Below, one piece after another: positions 34,987 to 45,944 of a DNA stretch of 64,000 bases. The stretch comes from Sesamum alatum (taxonomy: Eukaryota; Streptophyta; Magnoliopsida; Lamiales; Pedaliaceae), in the NCBI GenBank assembly GCA_034509735.1, contig JACGWO010000012.1, positions 24,705,188 to 24,769,187 of the forward strand. Reading direction: 5' to 3'. The notes beneath the pieces were generated by a model. It saw only the letters and a program-made list of their open reading frames with translations. It had not been told where the DNA came from and did not search any database. Position numbers and translations under genes: made by a program. Within the stretch, counting starts at the first letter, position 1, and every line of letters starts with the position of its first letter.

Positions 34987-36126
34987 ATGGCTGGTTATAA
35001 CTTGCTTTCGTTTGATGGAAAAACCGATTTTACAATCTGGCAACAGAAAATGAAAGGCATTTTAATTCAGCAAAAGGTTTTCAAAGCAATTGATGGAAAA
35101 TATGCTGAAACTGTTAATGAGGAAAAGAGACTTGAAAATGATGAATTTGCTTATTCCTCTATTATTCTTAACTTATCTGATGCTGTGATTCAGAAAGTAG
35201 GAAAACAAGAATCAGCTAGAGAGTTATGGAATAGGTTAGAGGAACTTTACACAGAAACCTCATTACCTAGTAAACTGTTTTTGCTAGAAATTTTTTTCAG
35301 ATATAAACTGGATTTAACTAAGAATATTGATGATAATATTGATGAGTTCACTAAGTTAATCCAGGATATAAAACTTACTGGGGATAAAAACATTGATGAC
35401 TACACTTCTATAGTTTTGCTTAATGCTATACCTGATTCTTATGGTGATGTCAAAGCTGCCATTAAGTATGGTAGGGACAATGTTAATTTAGACACTGTTA
35501 TCAGTGGTCTTAAGAGTAAAGAAATGGACCTCAAAACAAATAAACCAAACCAGTCGCAGGGTGAGGTTAATTTTGTTAGAGGAAGAACCAAGAATAGAAA
35601 TTCTGACCATAAGTACAGAAAACATAGTAAGGGTAAGCATAAAAGCAGAAGTAAATCCAGAGGAAAAGGTGATAAGAATAGTGATGACAAAGTCAAAGAA
35701 AGAAAATGCTATAACTATGGGATTAAGGGTCATTATATTAAAGATTGCAGAAAACCTAGGAAAGAACAAAACTACTCTAATGATAATGCAAACGCTGTCA
35801 CTGATGATTCCTCTGGTGAAGTCTTTATGGTTTGTGATGTAAACAATGTTCAGAGTCTAAATATGCATGAATGGCTCATTGACTCCGGATGCTCTTTTCA
35901 TATGTCTCATTTTAAAGATATTTTCACTAAATCAGAATCTGGGAACTTTGGGTCTGTTTCTATGGCAAATGAAAAACGCTGTGATATTCTTGGTCTTGGT
36001 GATGTAAACATGATTTTTGAAAATGGCTTTAAAATGACTCTTAGAAATGTCAGGTTCGTCCCTGACTTAAGTCATAACCTCATCTCTTGTGCCATTCTTG
36101 AAGAAGAAGGCTTAGAGCGAAAATAG
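34987..36126 (+). pseudogene. Copia gag and protease region, ends at in-frame stop
   Basis: The open frame begins at ATG 34987 (MAGYNLLSFDGKTDF, WQQKMKGILIQQ) with a typical copia gag, a Lys/Arg-rich stretch, a zinc knuckle and a protease active site (DSGCSFHMS). The knuckle reads CYNYGIKGHYIKDC: the second Cys of CX2CX4HX4C is Tyr. The frame closes at a TAG at 36124-36126, and homology resumes in the same frame immediately after it, so this is a nonsense change inside the polyprotein. Confidence 0.88.
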
Positions 36127-37147
36127 GGAAAGGGAATTATGAAAATCATGAAGGGTGCCTTAACTGTTTTCAAAGCTGAACGAAAACGTAATCTGTATGT
36201 ATGCTCTGTGAAATATGATGCATTTACTGCTAATGTTGTCGAAAATGATAAAACTGCTTTGTGGCATAAACGATTAGGTCATATAAGCCAAAAGGGACTT
36301 GAGATTCTCAAAACTGTAGGTGTTTTGCATGACAACATTGAAAAACTGAAATTTTGTGAAGAATGCATCATGGGGAAACAACATAAAGTACAATTTCCTG
36401 TCACACCATACCCCAACCCCTCTACATTATCTGACATTTTAGATTATGTGCATGCTGATGTGTGGGGACCTTCTGGTACCCCCACACATGGTGGCAACAA
36501 AACTTGTTGAAACATTGGAAAACTTTGGTTGAAAACCAAACCGGAAAAACTTTGAAAGCTCTAAGAACTGATAATGGACTAGAATTTTGTAATCAAAATT
36601 TTTCTGATCTGTGTGATAAGTTCGGTATAAAAAGACACAAAACAAATCCTTACACACCTCAGCAAAATGGTGTTGCTGAGCGCATGAACCGAACCATTTT
36701 GGAAAAGGTAAGATGCATGATCTCCAGTTCTGGAGTTCCCAAAACACTATGGGTGAGGCAGTCCTAACTGCTGTTCACCTCATAAACAGATCTCCTTCCG
36801 TTTCTCTAAACGGAAAGATTCCTGAATCTGTGTGGTCAGGAAAAATTGTTGATTTATCTTCATTACGTGTTTTTGGTTGTGCTGCATTTGTACATCAAAA
36901 TGTTGATAAACTTGAACCTAGATCCCAGAAGTGTGCCTTCTTAGGGTATCCGGATGGAGTCAAAGGTTATCGCTTATGGTTTAGGAGTCAACCGGGTTTT
37001 AGAGTCCTAATAAGCAAGAATGTAATTTTCAACGAGTTAGAAATGCCATGTCTATCTAAAACTCCGGATAAGTTAGAATCTCCCTTAAAATCGAATTTCG
37101 TTCAGGTAGAGGAAAATTCAAGGGGATTCCCAACAGGTAGAGGGTAG
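36127..37147 (+). pseudogene. Copia integrase region, deleted and frameshifted
   Basis: The pre-integrase zinc finger is present (ALWHKRLGHIS, then FCEECIMGKQH). The core starts VHADVWGPSG, but only 113 nt separate its Asp (36457) from the next catalytic Asp in LRTDNGLEF (36570), where the family has clearly longer spacing, so an internal deletion has also shifted the frame. The Glu motif QQNGVAERMNRT follows. A second frame change occurs near 36740-36760 and another before the RT region. Not functional as it stands. Confidence 0.88.
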
Positions 37148-37202
37148 CCTTGTAGAACACTCTGAAAACCAAAATCCAGAAAACAACTTAAATGACTACC
37201 TG

Positions 37203-38837
37203 TTGGCTAGAGACAGAAACAGACGTATACCTAGGCTCCCCTCTAAGTTTAGTGATTTTTATGTTGCACTTAACACAGAGTTAAATGAACCCAGCACCCC
37301 TGAAGAAGCCCTAAAATCTGAGAATGCTGAAAAATGGTTAAGTGCTATGAAAGATGAAATGAAATCTTTGATAGATAATAAGACTTGGACTCTAGTTCCA
37401 AAACCCAGTAGTGGTTCTATAATAGGGTGCAAGTGGATCTTTAAGTTAAAACAGGAAGAAAACTCAAAAAGATACAAAGCTAGACTCGTAGCCAAAGGCT
37501 TCACTCAGAAGGAAGGTATTGACTACACTGAGGTTTTCTCTCCTGTTGTTAATTATACTACTGTTCGTATATTGCTTGCCTTATCTGCACACTTTAATTG
37601 GGAGTTAAAACAAATGGATGTAAAAACTGCCTTTTTGCATGGAGATTTAGAAGAACATATTTACATGCATCAACCTGCCGGTTTTGTTGATAAATCCAAA
37701 CCTGAGTATGTGTGTTTACTTAAAAAGTCATTGTATGGTTTGAAACAGTCCCCACGACAGTGGAACAAAAAGTTTGACAACTTCATGCTCTCTTTAAAAT
37801 ACACTCGTAGTAATTACGATCATTGTTTGTATTTTAAATATTATGATAAAATACCTGTTTTTCTAGTCCTTTATGTGGATGATATGTTGATTGCAAGTCC
37901 GAGCATGTTGCATGTAAATGAACTTCAAAACAGTCTTAGCAAAACCTTCGACATGAAGGATCTTGGTGATGCTAAGAAAATTTTAGGTATGAATATTGAA
38001 AGAGATAGAAAAAATTCCACCATTGTTTTAAATCAAAGTGCTTATACCCTATCCATGCTTGAAAAGTTTTCTATGAAAGACTCAAAAGCTACCTCTGTGC
38101 CCTTATCTTCTCACTTTCAGTTGTCTAAGGATTTGTGTCCTAAAACTGATAAAGATAGGGAGAAAATGGAAAAAGTTCCTTACTCAAATGCAATAGGTTC
38201 AGTTATGTTCTTAATGGTATGTTCCAGGCCTGACATTGCATATGCCATTAGTTGTCTCAGTCGTTACATGTCAAATGCGGGTCCTTCTCATTGGGAAGCC
38301 CTGAAATGGTTATTAAGATATTTAAAGGGAACTTTTAAAAACGGTATTAAATTCACTAAGTGTTCAGATGGTGTGAAATTAATTGGATATGTTGACTCTA
38401 ATTATGCAAGTGATAAGGATAACAGAAAATCTACTACCTCCTATGTGTTTACCTTGTGTGGATCATGTATAAGTTGGAAGTCCCAACTCCAACAAATTGT
38501 TGCCCTGTCTACTACTGAAGCTGAATATATAGCAGCCATTGAGGCCTTTAAAGAAGCTCTGTGGTTAGAATGTCTTGTCAAAGAGATTGGTTTTTTAAAT
38601 CAAAAAGTTTGTGTTTTCTCTGATAGTCAGTCTGCTATCCAGTTCTGTAAAAATCTCGTTTTTCACGATAGAACCAAACACATAGATGTAAGGTATCATT
38701 TTATCCGTGATATAGTAGGAAAGGAACTTATTCAACTTGAGAAAATTGATTCTGAGTCCAACCCATCAGATATGGGAACTAAATGCCTAACTGTTGAGAA
38801 ATTTACTAAGTGTCTTGATATCTTAAATCTGTTATGA
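37203..38837 (+). CDS. Copia reverse transcriptase and RNase H reading frame
   Basis: A long uninterrupted frame of 544 codons. The listed ATG is only the first Met; in an intact element this is part of one polyprotein. RT motifs include WTLVPKP, KWIFKLK, ARLVAKGFTQ, VKTAFLHGDLEE and the catalytic YVDDM. RNase H motifs are ADKDNRKST-like (SDKDNRKSTTSYVF), ALSTTEAEYIA and KHIDVRYHFIRD. It ends about 120 bp before the 3' LTR. Expression is unlikely to give a working element because the upstream parts are broken. Confidence 0.92.
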   Translation: MARDRNRRIPRLPSKFSDFYVALNTELNEPSTPEEALKSENAEKWLSAMKDEMKSLIDNKTWTLVPKPSSGSIIGCKWIFKLKQEENSKRYKARLVAKGFTQKEGIDYTEVFSPVVNYTTVRILLALSAHFNWELKQMDVKTAFLHGDLEEHIYMHQPAGFVDKSKPEYVCLLKKSLYGLKQSPRQWNKKFDNFMLSLKYTRSNYDHCLYFKYYDKIPVFLVLYVDDMLIASPSMLHVNELQNSLSKTFDMKDLGDAKKILGMNIERDRKNSTIVLNQSAYTLSMLEKFSMKDSKATSVPLSSHFQLSKDLCPKTDKDREKMEKVPYSNAIGSVMFLMVCSRPDIAYAISCLSRYMSNAGPSHWEALKWLLRYLKGTFKNGIKFTKCSDGVKLIGYVDSNYASDKDNRKSTTSYVFTLCGSCISWKSQLQQIVALSTTEAEYIAAIEAFKEALWLECLVKEIGFLNQKVCVFSDSQSAIQFCKNLVFHDRTKHIDVRYHFIRDIVGKELIQLEKIDSESNPSDMGTKCLTVEKFTKCLDILNLL

Positions 38838-38958
38838 ACTGTTTACTACTTACTTTTCGTTTTTGCAGGTACCAAAGAAATAAATGGCGATGATGATAAG
38901 TCAAAGATCCGGGCCTTGGCATCAGTCACCCTCACGGATCCTGGTCCAAGGTAGAGTT

Positions 38959-39713
38959 TGTTGGTTTTGGCCCATGACCCATTCGGATAGGCCCACTCAC
39001 GGCCCACAACCCCCACCACCTTGGACGACCCACACCACTACTTACTGGCCCAGTCCACTCTGATCCGTCTGCAGCCCTTTGTCTTAGCCCAGCCCATCTC
39101 GGCCCACTTCGTCCGACTTATTAAGCCTTGACCTAAGGCTTAATTCATTTGGTCTTCTTCCTCTTGTCACCTAGGGTTTCCGCCGCCCCCTTCTCTCTGG
39201 TTCCTCTCTCTCACTCTCAAAGGTCAGTCTCTTTGATTTCTCCCCTCTCTCTCTCATGTTTCCAATGGCTTTGGTTCTCCCCCTCACCGCCAACCTCCGC
39301 CTGTGCTATCTCATGCCCATGTCGTATAAAAGGTTTGTCTATCCTTTGTATACAACAAGTGAACACAAGTGAGAACATTCCCTTCCCCCATATCTCCTTC
39401 TCCGATCTCTCTTTCGGTCTGTCGTGACTGTTCCCGAGAGGTTTACCTTCTGTGGTATCCTCCTTTGTGTCTGTGTGACAGTCCTTTGTGGACCGTGGAC
39501 CTTTGTGGTGGTTTGAGTAACCGGTGGTGGGAGCCGGCCTTGCCCGTGGCCGTGACTTCCCGGATCTTGGCTCCCTGAGCCTTTTAGATATTGATAGGTT
39601 ACTTTACAGTTTTGATTTGGTATCAAAACTGTAATTTGTAGTTAAGTTCTATTCAGTTTTGTAATAGTAAGATAGGATTTTTCGTAAATTCACTGGTGGC
39701 CCTCCACCCAACA
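38959..39713 (+). repeat. Copia 3' LTR
   Basis: 755 bp, near-identical to the 5' LTR, preceded by a purine-rich tract (CCAAGGTAGAG) that would serve as the plus-strand primer. Followed by the TSD copy TCCTC. Confidence 0.95.
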
Positions 39714-39915
39714 TCCTCGGCCAATTTTTTTCATCCATTTTGATGGGCACGTAACGGAAACGACCAATTTTGTAAAATTTGGTAGTTTGGTGACTGAAAT
39801 TGTCAACTCAAATTATTTGGAACATGAATATAATTAATGATAGAGTTAGAGTACGAAAAAAGTGTAATTGGACTGAGTTAATGACAAAAGAAAATCTAAA
39901 ATCTTATAAAATTAA

Positions 39916-40373
39916 GGATAAATTATAATATGTTCTCCTAAAGTTTGATATCATTACAAATATTTATGTCGTATTATTTGAAAAGTTATTAGTACCCTTA
40001 TGAAATAAAAAATAATTATGTAATCCCTAGATGTGGGGGGAAATATTTACTTTACCCTTGTTGATTCTTTTAGAAAAAAATAAAATATTTGAAAAAATAT
40101 TATAAAAAAAAAATTAGGCGATGGTAAGGTCACATTTGTCCCAATGTGTTATGCTTGATTATTTGCGTTCTAAAAAATATATAAAATTATAATTCATAAT
40201 CTAAAAGGCATTTTGACCAGTTCACTACAAAAATTGGATAGAAAACTAATGAAAGCTAGCAGAATGAGCTCTTGTCGGATGAGAATTAAAATCAGGGGTA
40301 TTGATAAATTTTCAATAAGAAGGGGGTATTTGTAATTATGTCAAATCTCAAGAGAACTGACTGAAATTTAACC
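39916..40373. mobile_element. Mutator-like MITE, family B (copy 2)
   Basis: TIR GGATAAATTATAATATGTTC against inverse of GGTTAAATTTCAGTCAGTTC; perfect 9-bp TSD TAAAATTAA at 39907-39915 and 40374-40382. It shares AAAATTTTGGAGG-type centre and ATTTGTAATTATGTCAAATC arms with 17253-17676. The flank of reductase copy 3 shows the corresponding site without it. Confidence 0.88.
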
Positions 40374-40415
40374 TAAAATTAATTAGGATAGTGTGTCGAC
40401 TCCACTTTATCGTTA

Positions 40416-40932
40416 GGGATAATCACACCGCCATTCCTTGAAGTTTGGTTTAATTCATAAACTTTCTATAATTTGAAAAATTACGTCTAATCTACTGATG
40501 TTGGTTTTAGTCCAAAAAATATATCCAAAGTCAAAATTCACGAATTTTACTGATATTAGCAAAAATATTAAATGAAAAATCATATTTACCCCAATTTACT
40601 TATTATTGACTTATTGCAAGTTGTTTGACCAAACTACCATTACACATCTTTACGTGCTAATGCATGTGAGAAAATATTTCTCACCTTTATAATGGTAGTT
40701 TGTTCATAAAAGATTTTTTTGACTTATAATAAGTCTGTAAATCAGTGGGGGGTTAAATATGGATTTTCATTCAATTTTTTTGCTTATGTCAACAAATTTT
40801 GTGAAATTTTACCAGCATATCTATTTGTTGGACGAAAACAAACGCTAAAGGTATTAAGTGTAATTCCTCAAACCACATGATATCTATATGTAATTACACC
40901 AAACAATCTCAAAGAAGAGCCGTGTAATTGCC
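40416..40932. mobile_element. Palindromic MITE, family A (copy 2)
   Basis: Left GGGATAATCACACCGCCATT is inverted at the right (CCGTGTAATTGCC). Inner pair TTATTGACTTATTGCAAG / GACTTATAATAAGTC and a central hairpin (CATTACACATC...TATAATGGTAG) match the layout of 15589-16137. Flanks share TTATCG. Inserted in the promoter flank of reductase copy 2. Confidence 0.72.
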
Positions 40933-41329
40933 TTATCGATGTTAGTGGCAAAATTACAAACTTAGTCTCGCAGGATAAGCTCATTTAGAAAATAGTCAAA
41001 AATTTTATTAGTTTGATAATAGTCCCACATTTTATTAAAATTGACGAATTGAAGACAAAATAATTGTACACTTGGTTATTTTCATTTTATGCCGTTAAAA
41101 CATAACGGCAAAAGTCACGTGAGAAGCACGGAACTGCCCGTTAGTCAATTGAAAAGAGGAAAAACACTCAAACAAAATTGCAAACTTGATCCCATAGGAT
41201 AAACACATTAAACAAATAATTCCGCACTTTGTGAATCTTTGAAAATAGTCCCCACATTCTGTTAAAATTAGTTTAGCGGAGTTAACGACTGTTAAGTTCC
41301 ATGTGCAAAGCACATGACAATTTGGGATA

Positions 41330-41450
41330 AAAAAAACTAAAAATATGTTTTAAGAACTAAAACAATCACTTATCTAAATTGTGGTACCAAAATCAATAAT
41401 ACCCGAGTCCTACGGTACTAAAAAAACATTTTACCCGAAAATTAAAGCAA
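41330..41450. repeat. Fragment related to the 51027-51337 element
   Basis: On the minus strand it reads GGGTAAAATGTTTTTTTAGT, then GGTACCACAATTTAGATAAG and TGTTTTAGTTCTTAAAACAT, matching one arm of the element in intron 5 of reductase copy 3. The left part of this insertion (40950-41330) has related 'tagtccc / gggactat' style sequence but its ends are unclear. Confidence 0.5.
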
Positions 41451-42009
41451 TCAAATTATTCCGTGCAAGCCACAATTCTATCCCACTTCGCCAACGGCCA
41501 CAATGAACAAACTCATCCAAATGTTATTCTTATAATCTAATTATGCAGGTGAGAAGTGGTTATATCATGTGCTTTGTTTGTGGTATTCCCATCAATTTAT
41601 AAGTGAAATCTGTTTGCAGCTTCATACCCATTTCACATACACACACACAGAGGGAGAAGAAGAAGATGAGCGGAGGGGGAAAGGTTGTGTGCGTGACGGG
41701 AGCGTCGGGCTACATAGCCTCATGGCTGGTGAAGCTTTTGCTCCAGCGTGGTTATACTGTTAAAGCTACTGTTCGCAACATCAGTCAGTTCTATTTTCAT
41801 GCTTGTTTAGTAGTTTTATTTTCTTATAATGTGTTTACGGTTGGACGGAGCTGTATTTTTGCACTTTGTCTTGTCCTTCAAATATTTTCCACCCCCGTCA
41901 AGAAATTAGGATTGAAATTTGATCTGGGTAGGAGGTCGAGATTGTTACAAAGGTACCCTAAATGCAGTACGGGATCTGAGAAAAAAACAAATCGTTAAGT
42001 TTATTGGGA

Positions 42010-42190
42010 GGGCCCAACTAAGACCCTCCGATGCCTAACTCAGCTCAAGATCGAGATAGAATAATTCGAACTTACTTAATGCTAGTAGCTGCAATAAAAT
42101 GTATCTTACGATAAATGAAGTATAATGAATGTATTTATAGGATCAAATGTGCTCACTTGCCTGGTCTACGTGGCGTCATCTCCAATTAGG
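42010..42190. repeat. Dispersed repeat shared with 28860-29060
   Basis: Lies in intron 1 of reductase copy 2. Shared blocks are GATGCCTAACTC, TATTTATAGGATCAAATGT and CACTTGCCTGGTCTACGTGG. The transposon class is not recognised. Confidence 0.6.
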
Positions 42191-43649
42191 TGTAGTCAAT
42201 GATCAACGACCCAGATTACGGGTAATTCAAAGTGGGTTAGGTCGGACGAGTCGACCCGAGACCAAAAGGCTTGGATCCTAATGTCTTTATGGTATTTTCC
42301 CGTAGTAGAGGGGCATTTATGTCCTTCTGGGTATAATTATGATGAACCCTTGTCAAAATCCATTAAGAGTTTTAACAAGTTTAGTGCCAAGTAGACCTAT
42401 CTCTTGAGATTAATCGAGAGTATATTTCTTGTGGGGTGTGAGAATTCATATTTACCATGAGCAATCTCAATGGTTAAAAGATAGAAAATTTTTAACTCGG
42501 ACCAGGTTTTTGGTGAGAGACATGAGACGTTCCATATTTTTGGTAATTTTATGGCCCCGACGTCAACTACCAAAAGCCAAATATATCACTAACACAAATC
42601 TAATTCTCCTATGGTGTTCTGTAATTGATGGTGTATGATCTTGGAAAAAATATATTCTTACACTTGCAACCAACCATAGCAAACCCCGTTAGCTAGTACT
42701 AGAATTTATTGTTGCTTCAATATATAAAATTTAGTATTATATGCCTAGTCTTTTACATGTATGAAGCACTTTGTATGATACAGATGATCCAAAGAAAGTC
42801 GTCCACCTAAAGGCACTTGAAGGAGCGAAGGAAAGGTTACACTTGTTTCAAGCTGACTTAATTGAAGATGGATCTTTTGATTCTGTGGTTGATGGTTGAG
42901 AAGGTGTCTTTCATGTGGCTTCACCTGTTTTGTTTTCAACGTCTGACCCACAGGTCCGCAGTTTTGCTTGTTTTATACGCAAATTGTACTTTTCGTTCCA
43001 TAACTTAGGGGCAGTACTTTTTCAATCACATTGCTTACAAAATTCTCGAAAATAGTCCGATAACTTGTAAAAGATCTCATTTACCTCTATGCACAATTCA
43101 GGCAGAACTGATAGAGCCAGCAGTTAAAGGAACACTTAACATCCTTAGATCGTGCAACAAAGTAACATCTGTTAGGCGAGTGGTGATGACATCCTCTACA
43201 GCGTCGGTCGTGTTCAACAGAAAAGCAAAAGGACCTGATGTTCTGGTTGATGAAACTTGGTTTTCAGACCCAGTATTTTGTGAAGAAAACAAGGTTTAAC
43301 CCGTATAAACTATTGTATATATATATATGTATATATATAACCACATAACAAGTGTATTTGTGTTATATTTATAAGTTCATTTACTTGATCATGTTAGTAA
43401 ACTGAAAATGGTATTCCAGCATTGGTATCCCCTTTCAAAAACCTTGGCAGAGGAAGCTGCATGGAAATTTTCAGAAGAGAATGGCATTGACTTGGTAGTA
43501 ATGCATCCGGGGCTTGTGCTTGGGCCTCTCCTTCAACCAACTCTCAATGCGACTTCTGAGGTTTTTTTATACCTCATTAAAGGTATTATGTGAAATTTAC
43601 ATGTCTAGGTTACTGTAAACCTTTTTAGAAACAAAGGAGCATGCTAAGA

Positions 43650-43990
43650 AATGAACATATCCTATTTTGATCCCTCAACGTTATCATTAAAATAGATTTG
43701 GTTCCCATGTTTCATGATTTATATATTTGGTCCTTGAAGTTGCGGATTCTAAATACATTGAGTCCTCTCTATTAATCATCTATCAGAAATTAACGGAAGA
43801 ATGCAGTGTCGATCATGTCATGTTGTATTTGTGGAGAAAAAGGTGGAATTATGGTCATGTATTTCATACCTCCCGAATTATGCCATAAAACTCCTCTTTT
43901 TTTTTTTTTCTCTCTCTCTCTCTCTCCCGAATTATGGTAATGTATTTCGATCAAATGTTTAACTCGTGGAACATTGGGAAACAAATCCAT
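43650..43990. repeat. Intron-4 insertion shared by array copies 2, 3 and 4
   Basis: Blocks TTTTGATCCCTCAAC(A/G)TTATC, ATTGAGTCCTCTC(T/C), AATGCAGTGTC and CCTCCCGAATTATGCC(A/C)TAAAACTCCTC occur here, at 50045-50460 (copy 3) and at 55480-55870 (copy 4). They are absent from the 396-base intron 4 of copy 1. Confidence 0.75.
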
Positions 43991-44757
43991 TTTATTACAG
44001 ATAAAGTTAAGAAATCAAAAACATGTTTTTCGCTCAAAGAAATTATATAATTACTAGAAATTATTAAAATGTTACTTGTTTTAATTATTAAGGCAAATCA
44101 TTGCAAACCCATATTCTAATTGCAAAACATTCTTTATATCATTCTTTTAGTTTCTGTGGGAGTATTTTTCTTACAAAGATACTCTATTAAGGCTTTTTCA
44201 ACTGTTACTACTTGAAGGTCACAGAACACTATATATCTTCCAGAACTTAAAAGAATTGATCAAATTTTCATTTCACAGCAAAGGAAGTGTCCCCATCGTA
44301 TCATTTGGTGGACATTAGAGATGTTGCTTATGCTCACGTTATGGCGTTTGAGAATCCTTCAGCTGCCGGCAGATACTGTCTAGTCGAAAGAGTATTAAGT
44401 CATTCTGAAATTCTGCAAATTCTGGATAAGCTTTATCCTTCCCTCAACATTCCTATAACGTAAGTTTTATCGGAGTGATATCTATGTTCTCATTATTTAG
44501 ATTATTTTCCATGTTCGAACTTTTTTATTACTTTTCGACGTACAAAACTAAGCATTATAATTAACTTAGAATAATCTACATGTTTGAAATTGCAGAAATA
44601 CAATAGAGAATCCAACACATCAGGTCTCAAAGAAGAAAGCAGAGAGCTTGGGCATAAATTTCATGCCTATGGAGGTGAGTTTCAAGGATACTATTGAAAG
44701 CTTGAAGGAGAAAAACTTCCTCAATTTATAGAAATCACAGTGCCATTATGTGGGAAA

Positions 44758-44793
<36 letters not shown>

Positions 44794-44956
44794 CCCAGTG
44801 GGTTCAATTTTACATCATTAAATGACATATCCCCCAACTTTGTGTTCTACTAAAAGTTGACCTTAGTTTGTGTTTCTACAGTCATGCATGTACTTATGTT
44901 ATAGTTATGAAAGTTAGTTTATTATATCTCTATTATAGTAAATATAATTAGAATTA

Positions 44957-45944
44957 GGGTAAAATGCAGGCACCTCACCAACTTATGTGGTCATTTGCAC
45001 TTTGTCCCCTAACTTTTTAATTTTGTTGCATTTGTACTTTTTGGGAATAATATGAAATATTCCGTCCGTGTGTACATGCGGCTAAAGGCGATTTCAAGTT
45101 GGGTAAGTAAAGTAAAATGCAAGCACTCCCCCCAATGTATGACGTCATTTGTACTTGGCTCCCCCCCCCCCCCCCCCCAACCTTTTAAAATAAAATAAGG
45201 AATTAATTAAAAAATATAAGAAATTCAGAAAATTCAATGTCTAATATGCAGATAAACAACTTCACACTACTCCAGCATAACCACAAAATTAACAGAGCAT
45301 GAGAAAGATATGAAAAAAAAAAAAAAAAAAAAAAAAAACCAGATGATAAAATAAGAAAAACTCATCAACCCAAATGAAGAAATTGGACTCCAACAACTCA
45401 GATGAAAAAAATCACGAAACAATGCAGCTTTACAACAGTACCAAATACACTCCTTTTAAAAGAGGGAAAATAAAACCAGAAAATTGTGGTATTTCTTTTG
45501 ATGCCACCATCAGTGCAAATGTGTGTATTTCTGTCGGTGCTAACATTATATTTTATCTTGTAATGTAAAGTTGTTTATCTGTAGATGAGACATTGAATTT
45601 TCTGGAACTTTTCCTCATTTTTCTGGAATTTTCCTCCATTTTTCCTTTTTTTTATAACATACTTTAATTTTTTTTTAAAAAAAAGGCTGGCGGGCAAAGT
45701 GCAACTGACCCCATACGTTGGATGGTGTTTGCGTTTAACCCCTATGATTTTACCTAACCCATCGTCACCCTTAGACACGTGAACACACGCAAATAGAATA
45801 TTCCGTTATTATTCCCTGGAAACTACAAAGTGTAACAAAATCAAAATGTGGGCGGAAAAGTGTAAAAAAAAAAAAAAGATTAGGGGGCAAAGTGCAAATG
45901 ACCCCATACGTTGGTGAGGGGGGGAGGTTGCCTGCATTTTACTC
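44957..45944. mobile_element. Mutator-like TIR element with internal repeats
   Basis: Left GGGTAAAATGCAGGCACCTC and right inverse (CCTGCATTTTACTC). Arms pair through TGGTCATTTGCACTTTG. Flanks TTAGAATTA and TTAGAATTT form a 9-bp TSD with one mismatch. Second, inner copies of the same ends occur near 45109 and 45680, and a further inner hairpin pairs AATTCAATGTCTAATATGCA with its inverse near 45580, so it looks like elements nested in each other. Copies 3 and 4 of the array have the site unoccupied. It holds a C-run (45163-45179) and a poly-A run (45316-45338). Confidence 0.82.

Larger units (their letters stand above)
33784..39713 (+). mobile_element. Ty1/copia LTR retrotransposon, full length but defective
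   Basis: 5,930 bp bounded by LTRs (33784-34529 and 38959-39713), each starting TGTTGG and ending CAACA, with a perfect 5-bp TSD TCCTC at 33779-33783 and 39714-39718. Domain order is gag, protease, integrase, reverse transcriptase, RNase H, which defines copia. The LTRs differ by a few substitutions and one indel of about 9 bp, so the insertion is fairly recent. The coding region is broken by an in-frame stop, a deletion in integrase and further frame changes, so it is non-autonomous. A Tork-like lineage is my guess from gag and integrase style. It is inserted just past reductase copy 1. Confidence 0.96.
39714..41665. other. 5' flank of reductase copy 2, packed with insertions
   Basis: Sequence matching the 5' flank of copy 3 (GACAAAAGAAAATCTAAAA, GACTCCACTTTATCGT, GAACAAACTCATCCAAAT) is split into pieces by small TIR elements at 39916-40373 and 40416-40932 and by another stretch at about 40933-41450. 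The proximal part (41495-41665) keeps the array-type promoter, with a short CA repeat just before the ATG. Confidence 0.7.
41666..44731 (+). pseudogene. Reductase array copy 2, single in-frame stop
   Basis: All six exons are present with GT-AG sites: 41666-41783, 42784-42953, 43102-43293, 43420-43582, 44279-44459 and 44596-44731. Lengths match copy 1, apart from one extra codon in exon 5 (ENPSAAGRY against ENSASGRY). The start [20 protein letters not shown] and the catalytic WYPLSK are intact. The only lesion is TGA at 42897-42899, in the stretch where copy 1 has DGCEGV, so the Cys codon has become a stop. The product would end after about 77 residues, before the catalytic residues. Intron 1 is about 1 kb and holds a dispersed repeat (42010-42190). 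It could be a recent pseudogene, a segregating null allele or a base-call error. Confidence 0.88.

Noticed and set aside
41603..41998. 131-codon frame starting like the reductase
   Set aside because: It reads through the exon 1 donor of copy 2 into intron 1. The first in-frame Met at 41666 and the donor at 41783 are the real features.
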